A stretch of DNA of 64,000 bases from Flavobacterium sp. NG2. GTDB taxonomy: Bacteria; Bacteroidota; Bacteroidia; Flavobacteriales; Flavobacteriaceae. Within the stretch, counting starts at the first letter, position 1. Every line of letters begins with the position of its first letter. Of the stretch, positions 56,201 to 62,476 are shown one piece after another. Position numbers and translations under genes: made by a program. The stretch spans positions 4,032,001 through 4,096,000 of the forward strand of contig NZ_CP139420.1 of NCBI RefSeq assembly GCF_034119845.1, read 5' to 3'. The notes below the pieces were generated by a model. It searched no databases. It saw only the letters and a list, made by a program, of their open reading frames with translations, and was not told where the DNA came from.

Positions 56201-56787
56201 TTAGGATTTTTCTCTTTGTGCTGTTCGATTCTTCTAAAAAGAATGGGATGGCACCAAGCTGGATTGGCCCCCGTAATCAAGAAAGTATCAGCTAATTCGA
56301 TATCTTCATAGGCGATAGGCACTGAGTCTTCACCAAATGTTTTCTTGTAACCAACTACTGCTGAACTCATACAAAGTCTCGAGTTGGTATCTATATTATT
56401 GGTTTTTAAAAAACCTTTAACGAGTTTGTTTGCTAAATAGTACTCTTCCGTCAAACATTGTCCTGAGATGTAAAAACCAACACTATCAGGCCCATGTTTT
56501 TTGATGATTGAAGAAAAGACAGCTGCAGCACGATCCAAGGCATCATCCCAACTTACTCGCTCTTTAGGATGGGATTTACTCCATCTCATTTCGGGATATA
56601 AAATTCGGTCCGAAGTATCGTTAACAACATAGTGCAGATTCATTCCTTTAGAACAAAGCATTCCTCTATTTACAGGGTGGTCTTTATCTCCTTTTACGCT
56701 TACTCCATTTTTAGAATCATTGGTTACAATTATTCCGCACCCTACACCACAATAGGAACAAGTCGTTTTTATTTCTGAATTTTGCAT
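53272..56787 (-). CDS. nasA: assimilatory nitrate reductase fused to NADH flavoprotein and [2Fe-2S] domain
   Basis: A 1171-residue cytoplasmic fusion. Residues 1 to about 690 form the molybdopterin nitrate reductase: [4Fe-4S] ligands C10, C13, C17 and C45, the molybdenum ligand C139 (RLCMSSAVVGY) and a molydopterin dinucleotide-binding end (ILTTGRIRDQWHTMTKTGK). A second part (about 705-1110) is a NirB/NasB-like FAD/NAD(P)H oxidoreductase starting VVGAGAAAFRFI. The last about 50 residues are a BFD-type [2Fe-2S] domain (CSC... GLGCGSCKTE). Together they can pass electrons from NADH to nitrate in one polypeptide. No signal peptide, so it is assimilatory. The promoter shares the 16-bp dyad with the divergent FNR-like gene. 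Confidence 0.95.
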   Translation of the reverse strand: MQNSEIKTTCSYCGVGCGIIVTNDSKNGVSVKGDKDHPVNRGMLCSKGMNLHYVVNDTSDRILYPEMRWSKSHPKERVSWDDALDRAAAVFSSIIKKHGPDSVGFYISGQCLTEEYYLANKLVKGFLKTNNIDTNSRLCMSSAVVGYKKTFGEDSVPIAYEDIELADTFLITGANPAWCHPILFRRIEQHKEKNPKTKIIVVDPRKTDSALAADMHLQILPGSDIYLYHAIAKCLIDKGYVDNDFIRNHTENYQAYKELVVATSLEKASQLCGVSISEIKQAAEIIAKAKGFLSLWAMGLNQSVIGVDKNTALLNLSLLTGHVGKPGSGPFSLTGQPNAMGGREVGGMANLLAVHKELANPVHRQEVADFWGVDEISEKPGLTATEMFDALESGKMKAVWIICTNPLVSLPDVRRVEKALENAKFVVVQDISHKSDTTKYADLLLPAAGWLEKEGTMTNSERRISYLPKGIEAPGEALSDVEILTRFAQKMNFSGFNFNSTEEIYKEYCALTKNTKIDISFLNYNRLKNEGTFQWPVPDYGHPGTPRLFTDKKFYTPSQKAIFNLPVSIDNNSEAPSDKYPLILTTGRIRDQWHTMTKTGKVARLMSHIPSPMLEINAIDAFKAGIEDGDVVEVHSKSGDVRVKAKITDTIKEGVVFLPMHWGKQLNKDLNRTNNLTNTLIDPISKEPDFKFTTVSVNKYEKSFEKIAVVGAGAAAFRFIQNYREINKEDEIIVFSNEENPFYNRVLLPEYVTNELSWESLQKIKADALKKLNITLKSNVSIDNLDIKGNTITDSKGETHTFDSLIMATGSRPFVPENAQLHLPGRFTMRKKEDADRLKNYLDNTNLPAEEQHVVIVGGGLLGLELAAALKHKKVKITIVQRASRLMERQLDRISCKLLAEEVQLRDIQIYFDNEVSTVFETDNPNEIEIGLKSGRILTANAIVYAIGTIPNIEIAKEAGLACGRGVKVNQYLQTSQSNIFAIGEIAEYNNQLFGITSAAEEQADILANFIAGDISSYYSGSVLMNILKLEDINLCSIGQIEIPENDDSYEEIVFSDLKKRYYKKCVVKDDLLVGAILMGDKNEFAEFKTMIESKIELSDKRNLLLRGSGSQAKPVIGKLVCSCSQVGSGNIEEAIKGGTTNFTELCKSTGAGLGCGSCKTEVKELLAKCG

Positions 56788-56845
56788 TATTGAAATACTT
56801 TATTAATAATGAAAGCTTAGTGTCTCTATTTTGAAAGTGTAAAAA

Positions 56846-56899
56846 TAAGTATTTTTACGTATAAATACGTATTTTAGATTCTTTTTTTTGATACTTTTG
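56846..56899. promoter_or_regulatory. divergent nasA/FNR-like gene control region with two overlapping dyads
   Basis: TAAGTATTTTTACGTA (56846-56861) and TACGTATAAATACGTA (56856-56871) overlap by one TACGTA. Towards nasA, TATTTTTA overlaps the dyad edge as a weak -7 box (minus strand); towards the FNR-like gene, TACTTTTG (56892-56899) is a full -7 box. One bound regulator here could control both genes. Confidence 0.75.
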
Positions 56900-56953
56900 G
56901 GGAAAATAGATTTTAGCACCCTATATTATAACTATTGTTTAATAATTTATGCT

Positions 56954-57658
56954 ATGAAAGAAGAATTTGCAATTTGCGGTAGCTGTATTAATGAAAATTG
57001 TTTCATCAAGAAACACATTCATTTAGAACAAATGAAAAAATTTGTCGAAAAAAAGCAAAGTTTTCTTTGTAAAAAATCCCAACAATTCATCATGGAAGGT
57101 GCGCCAATTCAGGGATTATATTTTATTTACAAAGGTAAAGTAAAAACGGTTAAAACTGGAATTAATGGGAAAGAACAAATCGTTCGTTTTACTACCAATG
57201 GTGACACAATTGGTTTCAGAGGATTTGGAACAAGTAAGCGCTATTTCATTGGTGCTTATGCCATAGAAGACACCATTTTATGCAATTTCAGCAATGACGA
57301 TATGTTACAGATTCTTCGAGAAGTGCCAGAACTAACATTTGACATGATGCTCTTTTATGCTGAGGAACTCCATAAAAGTGAGAACAACATCCGCAAACTA
57401 GCACAGATGAACGTTAGAGAAAGAGTGATTGATACCTTACTCTATATTCATCGAAAGTTTGGTCAAAACAATACCGTAATAGCTATTGATTTATCTCGAA
57501 AAGAAATCGCTGATTTTGCAGGAACTACTGAGGAACAGGTAATTCGAGTACTTTCGAATCTTAAAAAGGAAGATTTAATCCATACTGTAGGAAAGCGCAT
57601 TGGCTTAACAGCTGTCGAAAAATTAAAAGCCGAAATCAAAGAACACAATTACTTTTAA
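56954..57658 (+). CDS. FNR-like Crp-family regulator, paralogue 2
   Basis: A 234-residue paralogue of the regulator at 14901, colinear over its whole length. Cysteines C8, C11 and C16 (CGSCINENC) and the internal cysteine in EDTILCNFSN reproduce the FNR [4Fe-4S] ligands; C39 is also kept. The recognition helix TTEEQVIRVLSNL keeps Glu and Arg but has Ile where FNR has Ser and paralogue 1 has Thr, so the two may differ in affinity. I used the ATG at 56954; a TTG at 56888 would add 22 untypical residues. It is transcribed away from nasA and towards the second nitrate importer. Confidence 0.93.
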   Translation: MKEEFAICGSCINENCFIKKHIHLEQMKKFVEKKQSFLCKKSQQFIMEGAPIQGLYFIYKGKVKTVKTGINGKEQIVRFTTNGDTIGFRGFGTSKRYFIGAYAIEDTILCNFSNDDMLQILREVPELTFDMMLFYAEELHKSENNIRKLAQMNVRERVIDTLLYIHRKFGQNNTVIAIDLSRKEIADFAGTTEEQVIRVLSNLKKEDLIHTVGKRIGLTAVEKLKAEIKEHNYF

Positions 57659-57755
57659 TAAAAACAAAATACGTAGTTTTTTCTTTGATTCACTCCCATA
57701 AACACTCAACTCTTCATACACTTCCATAGTTCACACTAAAGCTTATTTAATTTCA

Positions 57756-57784
57756 AAAGCCTCGTATTTACGGGGCTTTATTTA
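57756..57784 (+). terminator. terminator after FNR-like paralogue 2
   Basis: AAAGCCTCG pairs with CGGGGCTTT around TATTTA, followed by a T-rich tail. A lone TACGTA lies at 57670, before it. Confidence 0.8.
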
Positions 57785-57876
57785 TAATACCTGCGTTTTG
57801 TCATCTTTTTTGTCATCTTTTTAATGTTTTATCAAAGTATTAAAAAGGGATTTCTAGATGTTTTTTAGTTAGTACA

Positions 57877-57902
57877 TACGTATAAATACTTATGTAGATT
57901 TG
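57877..57902 (+). promoter_or_regulatory. second nrtA promoter with TACGTA dyad
   Basis: TACGTATAAATACTTA (57877-57892) matches the shared dyad; the -7 box TAGATTTG (57895-57902) follows two bases later, as at the porin promoter. The ATG is 28 bp downstream. Confidence 0.78.
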
Positions 57903-57929
57903 CTTCATACAAATACTAATACAATCATT

Positions 57930-59195
57930 ATGGAATTCATTAAAACAAAATCAATTTTCTCTCAAGTAGTGAGAAAAGATCTTTTTTCAAAAGCGACAAA
58001 ACAAATTTCTAAAGTTGCCTTTACTGCAGTAGTAACACTTTTTGCATTCAGCGCTCAGGCTCAAAATGATCCTATAAAATTAGGTTTTATTCCATTGACA
58101 GATTGTTCCCCTATTGTAATGGCAAAAGAATTGGGCTTGTTTAAAAAGTATGGTGTTGAGGTTATCGTCACTAAAGAATCCTCTTGGGCCAATGTCCGTG
58201 ACAAAATCTTAACAGGAGAATTAGACGGAGCACATTGCTTATTCTCAATGCCTTTTTCAGTTTACACAGGTGTAGGAGGAAAAGCGGGATCAGAAATGAA
58301 AATCGCGATGATGTTGAACTCAAACGGACAAGCGATTACCTTATCAAATGATTTTTGTGGCAAAGTTGGTTTCAAAGATATGGCTAAAGTAGCTCCCGTA
58401 GTAGCAGCTAAATTGAAAGCCGAAAAAGAAGTAACCTTTGCAATGACTTTTCCTGGCGGAACACACGATTTATGGTTGCGTAACTGGTTAGCCATTGCAG
58501 GTGTAAACCAAAAAACATCTAAAATCATCACTATTCCACCGCCACAAATGGTAGCGAATATGAAAGTTGGAAATATGGACGGATTTTGCGTAGGAGAACC
58601 TTGGGGAGGTGTTGCCGCTATGCAAGGAATAGGATTCACACAAATTGCAACACAAGATATCTGGAAAGACCATCCTGAAAAAGCGTTGGTTGTCAATAAA
58701 GATTTTAGTGCCAAACGCAAAGAAGACCTTAAGAAAGTCATGAAAGCCATCATGGAAGCTTGTATCTGGTTAGACGTTCCGGCCAACCGTAAAAAAACAT
58801 CTGATATTATTGGTAAAGCGCCTTATGTAAATGCTAACAACGATGTTATTGAAGACCGTTTGAATGGAGAATATAATTTAGGTTGTAAACTAGGTCAAAA
58901 AATATACAAAGGTGACCAAATGGTTTTCCACAAGGGAGGAATGATCAATTTCCCTCGCAAATCTTACGGAATTTGGGCTATGGCACAGTTTGTTAGATTT
59001 GGATACTTGAAAGAAGAACCAAATTACAAAGCCATTGCCGATAAATTAATTCTACAAGATTTATACAAAGAAGTAGCAGCAAGCATGAAGGTAAAAGTAC
59101 CTGCTGACGATATGAAACCTTTTTCATTAACAATGGACAAAACGGTTTTTGACCCTGCAAATCCAGCTGCTTATTTGAAAGTGGTAAAAAGATAA
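57930..59195 (+). CDS. nrtA: nitrate ABC transporter substrate-binding protein, second copy
   Basis: A 421-residue NrtA/CmpA-family binding protein. The signal peptide is long (about 1-45, ending SAQAQ) with a basic start and no lipobox, so the mature protein is soluble in the periplasm, unlike the lipoprotein paralogue at 17551. The binding domain starts IKLGFIPLTDCSPIVMAKELGLF, and PPPQMVANMKVGNMDGFCVGEPWGG matches the family. It feeds the permease at 59629. The ATG at 57930 was used; a TTG at 57900 lies inside the promoter. Confidence 0.94.
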   Translation: MEFIKTKSIFSQVVRKDLFSKATKQISKVAFTAVVTLFAFSAQAQNDPIKLGFIPLTDCSPIVMAKELGLFKKYGVEVIVTKESSWANVRDKILTGELDGAHCLFSMPFSVYTGVGGKAGSEMKIAMMLNSNGQAITLSNDFCGKVGFKDMAKVAPVVAAKLKAEKEVTFAMTFPGGTHDLWLRNWLAIAGVNQKTSKIITIPPPQMVANMKVGNMDGFCVGEPWGGVAAMQGIGFTQIATQDIWKDHPEKALVVNKDFSAKRKEDLKKVMKAIMEACIWLDVPANRKKTSDIIGKAPYVNANNDVIEDRLNGEYNLGCKLGQKIYKGDQMVFHKGGMINFPRKSYGIWAMAQFVRFGYLKEEPNYKAIADKLILQDLYKEVAASMKVKVPADDMKPFSLTMDKTVFDPANPAAYLKVVKR

Positions 59196-59212
59196 ACCAA
59201 AACACATTTTTT

Positions 59213-59573
59213 TAAAACACATAGAAACATAGGCTACTCTTTGTGATTAAGTCGCTTTGCTTAGGATAGAAAAAGCATAGTTCCATAAGCATAACATCTT
59301 AATTAAAACAGATTAAGTGTTACTATGATAAGCAGAGCGCTTTTAAATGACACAAAAAACTATGTTCCTATGTGTTTAAAAAATAAAGCATAAAACATAT
59401 AGAAACATAGGCCACTCTTTGTGATTAAGTCGCTTTGCTTAGGATAGAAAAAGCATAGTTGTTCGAACAAAATGTTCTATAGTGAATCTTTAAGCACATT
59501 AAGCTTTGTGTTACTATGATAAGCAGAGCGCTTTTAAATGACACAAAAAACTATGTTCCTATGTGTTTAAAAA
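59213..59573. repeat. two tandem palindromic elements of about 170-180 bp
   Basis: Copy A (about 59213-59382) and copy B (about 59393-59573) share their outer thirds: ACATAGAAACATAGGC plus CTCTTTGTGATTAAGTCGC on the left and GATAAGCAGAGCGC plus ACTATGTTCCTATGTGTTT on the right. The ends of each copy are inverted (ACATAG...CTATGT), so each can fold into a long hairpin; the central 40-50 bp differ. They fill the gap between nrtA and nrtB. Confidence 0.9.
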
Positions 59574-59628
59574 ATATTAAAGCATAAAACAAAAACACTA
59601 CAAGTATTAAACTAAAACAGAAGGAATC

Positions 59629-60507
59629 ATGTCAGACAGAAACACATTAACACTAGAAAACATGGAGGGAGCAGCGACAACATCGCTTACCACTCCAAAA
59701 AAGAAAAAATTTAAACTCCAATTAAACAGCGACACAGTAGTCGATAAATCAAAATCAATCTTTTTTGCTACACTAGGATTGATTGTTTTTGGAGGATTTT
59801 GGGAATTACTAACTTTAATTACTAAAGACGCTTTACCAGGACCTATACCTACTCTAACAGTCTTGTACGAAATGATTAGTGACCCATTTTATGATTACGG
59901 ACCTAATGACAAAGGAATAGGCTTGCAATTGTTCAATTCGATTAAAACGGTATTATTGGGATTCTTTTTAGGCTCCTTAATCGCTATTCCTATTGGAATT
60001 TTAATGGGGGCGAGTACTATTTGCAAACAACTCTTTTACCCTATTGTACAATTATTGAAACCTGTATCACCTTTAGCGTGGTTCCCTATTGGATTAGTTG
60101 TTTTTAAAGATACTGGATTAGCGACCATTTTCATTGTATTCATCACTTCGTTATGGTCTACTTTAATCAATACTTCCTTTGGAGTTGCTTCCTTACCGCA
60201 AGACCATAAAAATGTATCCAAAGCATTTGGTTTTTCGACCAAGAGGTATTTGACTAAAATCTTAATCCCATATAGTTTACCCCACATCATCACAGGTTTA
60301 CGATTGAGTATCAGTGTGGCTTGGTTGGTTATCGTAGCGGGCGAAATGTTATCAGGAGGAGCTGGAATTGGTTTCTTTGTTTGGGACAGCTGGAATGCAT
60401 TAAGTCTTGAAAAGGTAATATCAGCCATCATTATCATTGGTGTAGTCGGATTGCTTTTTGATAAATTATTTACTTATATCGAAAACAAAGTGGCTTATAA
60501 AGGGTAA
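59629..60507 (+). CDS. nrtB: nitrate ABC transporter permease, second copy
   Basis: A 292-residue BPD_transp_1 permease of normal NrtB length with six core helices. LPGPIPTLTVLYEMISDPFYDYG follows helix 1, and the ATPase-docking loop reads SLPQDHKNVSKAFGFSTKRYLTKILIPYSLPHIITG. Compared with the permease at 19171 it lacks the about 80-residue periplasmic insertion. It forms the membrane part of the second nitrate importer. The 198 bp to the next gene hold repeat words such as GACAGATTACACAGATTA. Confidence 0.94.
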   Translation: MSDRNTLTLENMEGAATTSLTTPKKKKFKLQLNSDTVVDKSKSIFFATLGLIVFGGFWELLTLITKDALPGPIPTLTVLYEMISDPFYDYGPNDKGIGLQLFNSIKTVLLGFFLGSLIAIPIGILMGASTICKQLFYPIVQLLKPVSPLAWFPIGLVVFKDTGLATIFIVFITSLWSTLINTSFGVASLPQDHKNVSKAFGFSTKRYLTKILIPYSLPHIITGLRLSISVAWLVIVAGEMLSGGAGIGFFVWDSWNALSLEKVISAIIIIGVVGLLFDKLFTYIENKVAYKG

Positions 60508-60705
60508 AAAGATTCTGAGAATCTGAGATGCTAAGGCACTAAGCTTCTAAGTTTTTTTCGACAGATTACACAGATTAAAAACACAATTGATTTATTCGAA
60601 AAAAAATCTTTTAATCCTTTTAATCAGTGGCTTAAAAAAAAACGTGAATCCGTGGCTGATTCCAAACCAAGTATTTTTACAATAAACAAACTAAAATCAA
60701 ACATC

Positions 60706-61512
60706 ATGAGTTACTTAGAAATAAAAGATTTGGAAATTTCATTTCCAACACCAAAAGGAAAATACACAGCCGTAAGAGATATTAATTTATCTATCAACAA
60801 AGGCGAAATCATATCCATCATTGGCCATTCAGGCTGCGGAAAATCAACTATTTTAAATGCCATTGCAGGCATGCTAACGCCAAGTGAAGGTTCGGTTGTT
60901 CTTGATAGCAAAAGCATTCAAGGTCCAGGACCAGACAGAGGCATCGTTTTTCAAAACTATTCACTTTTGCCTTGGTTAACCGTTTACCAAAACATCTTTC
61001 AAGTAGTCGATTCGGTTATGAAAACCACTACTGCTGAGAAACATGCTCTAGTAGAAAAAAACCTTAAAATGGTGAACTTGTTCGAACACAAAGACAAATT
61101 ACCAGGCCAACTTTCAGGCGGAATGAAACAACGTGTTGCCATTGCCCGTGCCTTTGCCATCAACCCAGGGGTCTTGCTTATGGACGAACCTTTTGGAGCC
61201 TTAGATGCCTTAACCAAAGGAACCATGCAACTCGAAGTCCTAAAATTATGGAACCTCGACAACCGTGAAAAAACCATCATCATGATTACCCACGACATCG
61301 AGGAAGCCTTGTTTTTGTCAGACCGAATCATCGTGTTGAATAACGGTCCTGCATCCACCATCAAAGAAATCGTAGAGGTACATTTGCCAAGACCCCGTAA
61401 CAAAATCGAAATCGTAAAAATGCCAGAATACATCCAGTTAAGAGATAAATTGTTGCATTTATTAACCGATCATTTCTCTATCGAAGATATGGGAATGACC
61501 TATAAAAATTAG
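60706..61512 (+). CDS. nrtD: nitrate ABC transporter ATPase, second system
   Basis: A 268-residue ABC ATPase with all motifs canonical: Walker A GHSGCGKS, Q-loop FQNYSLLPW, signature LSGGMKQR, Walker B VLLMDEP and H-loop ITHDIEE. Only one ATPase gene is present in this operon, so it probably works as a homodimer, in contrast to the ATPase pair of the first system. The ATG at 60706 was chosen over a GTG at 60652. A terminator follows within 60 bp. Confidence 0.93.
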   Translation: MSYLEIKDLEISFPTPKGKYTAVRDINLSINKGEIISIIGHSGCGKSTILNAIAGMLTPSEGSVVLDSKSIQGPGPDRGIVFQNYSLLPWLTVYQNIFQVVDSVMKTTTAEKHALVEKNLKMVNLFEHKDKLPGQLSGGMKQRVAIARAFAINPGVLLMDEPFGALDALTKGTMQLEVLKLWNLDNREKTIIMITHDIEEALFLSDRIIVLNNGPASTIKEIVEVHLPRPRNKIEIVKMPEYIQLRDKLLHLLTDHFSIEDMGMTYKN

Positions 61513-61536
61513 TTTAATTTGTTTTTGTTTGTTTCT

Positions 61537-61570
61537 AAATCCCTATTGAGTAGTACGATAGGGATTTTTT
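61537..61570 (+). terminator. terminator of the second nitrate ABC operon
   Basis: AAATCCCTAT (61537-61546) pairs with ATAGGGATTT (61558-61567), followed by T residues. A -7-like TATATTTA (61574-61581) follows and could start the chlorite dismutase transcript. Confidence 0.88.
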
Positions 61571-61636
61571 ATTTATATTTACGGTTAACCACTATTTTCT
61601 AGCTGATTAACTAATTAACTCCCTAATTATTTAATC

Positions 61637-62185
61637 ATGGACAACACAATTTTTGACTTCGTAGGAGGAACAACAGGTGATTGGAAAGTAATTAAGATGA
61701 CCACCTTAAAGGGCGACTCTTTAAAAAAAGTGACCCATATTGACAAACTAGCCAGTTCCCTACTACAAACTTTTCAAGGGACTTGGTCCTTAAAAGGAGT
61801 AATCAGCAATCTGCGTTATACTGAAAAATCCGAAAAAGAAAAACTCCTCGCCATCCAAGAAGATTTAGGCCGAGAAAAAGCCACTTATGCCGCCTTAATC
61901 CCCATTCGCAAAAACGACGCTTGGTGGAACCTAGCCCAAGACGAACGCCGTAAAATAATGGAAAACCAGTCTCAGCACACCCATGTAGGCATGCAATACC
62001 TACCCGCCATAGCCCGAAAATTATTTCACTCCCGAGACATCAACGAACCCTTTGATTTCCTAACCTGGTTTGAATTTGCCCCCGAAGACGAACCCGCCTT
62101 CAACGAACTCCTAAAACACCTCCGCAATTCCGAAGAATGGAAATACGTAGACCGCGAAATCGACATTCGTTTAAAGAGAGTATAA
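61637..62185 (+). CDS. cld: chlorite dismutase, short (lineage II) form
   Basis: A 182-residue haem protein of the chlorite dismutase family, matching the short dimeric lineage known from Nitrobacter. Conserved blocks are AALIPIRKNDAWW, QDERRKIMENQSQH, YLPAIARKL and EPFDFLTWFEFAPE. The expected haem-ligand histidine and distal arginine are H114 and R127, as I recall the same numbering as in the Nitrobacter enzyme, so chlorite-to-chloride-plus-oxygen activity is plausible. No signal peptide; cytoplasmic. It sits right after the nitrate importer and near nitrate reductase, which is known to reduce chlorate to toxic chlorite. Confidence 0.9.
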   Translation: MDNTIFDFVGGTTGDWKVIKMTTLKGDSLKKVTHIDKLASSLLQTFQGTWSLKGVISNLRYTEKSEKEKLLAIQEDLGREKATYAALIPIRKNDAWWNLAQDERRKIMENQSQHTHVGMQYLPAIARKLFHSRDINEPFDFLTWFEFAPEDEPAFNELLKHLRNSEEWKYVDREIDIRLKRV

Positions 62186-62216
62186 TCGGTATTTAAATAG
62201 TTTGGGCGTGCCACCC

Positions 62217-62267
62217 CTGAGCAAAGGGGCTTACTTCAGCATGCACTCATTAAGCCCCTTCGCTCAG
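62217..62267. repeat. inverted repeat in a GC-richer patch
   Basis: CTGAGCAAAGGGGCTT (62217-62232) is inverted at 62252-62267 with one mismatch. The surrounding 62200-62330 is clearly richer in G and C than its neighbours and contains more short inverted words (GCTACTTCGGTAGC). It looks like a dispersed palindromic element; no gene lies in 62186-62476. Confidence 0.75.
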
Positions 62268-62476
62268 CGCTGTCGTGCTCTACATGCTACTTCGGTAGCT
62301 TATTTCGATCCCTCACGCGGGGATTTGGGGTATAATTACGACTGTTTTATATTTTGTGAGTGGTGGTTTTTAGAATGTGATGATTTGTAAGAAAAAATGA
62401 ATATATTTGGATGAAAAAATAAATTCTGATTTTGTCAGGCCTATATACAAGTTGTGTGCAATTTAAAATCTACCCT

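Noticed and set aside
58262..58786. 174-codon open frame opposite the second nrtA
   Set aside because: Antisense shadow of the binding-protein gene.
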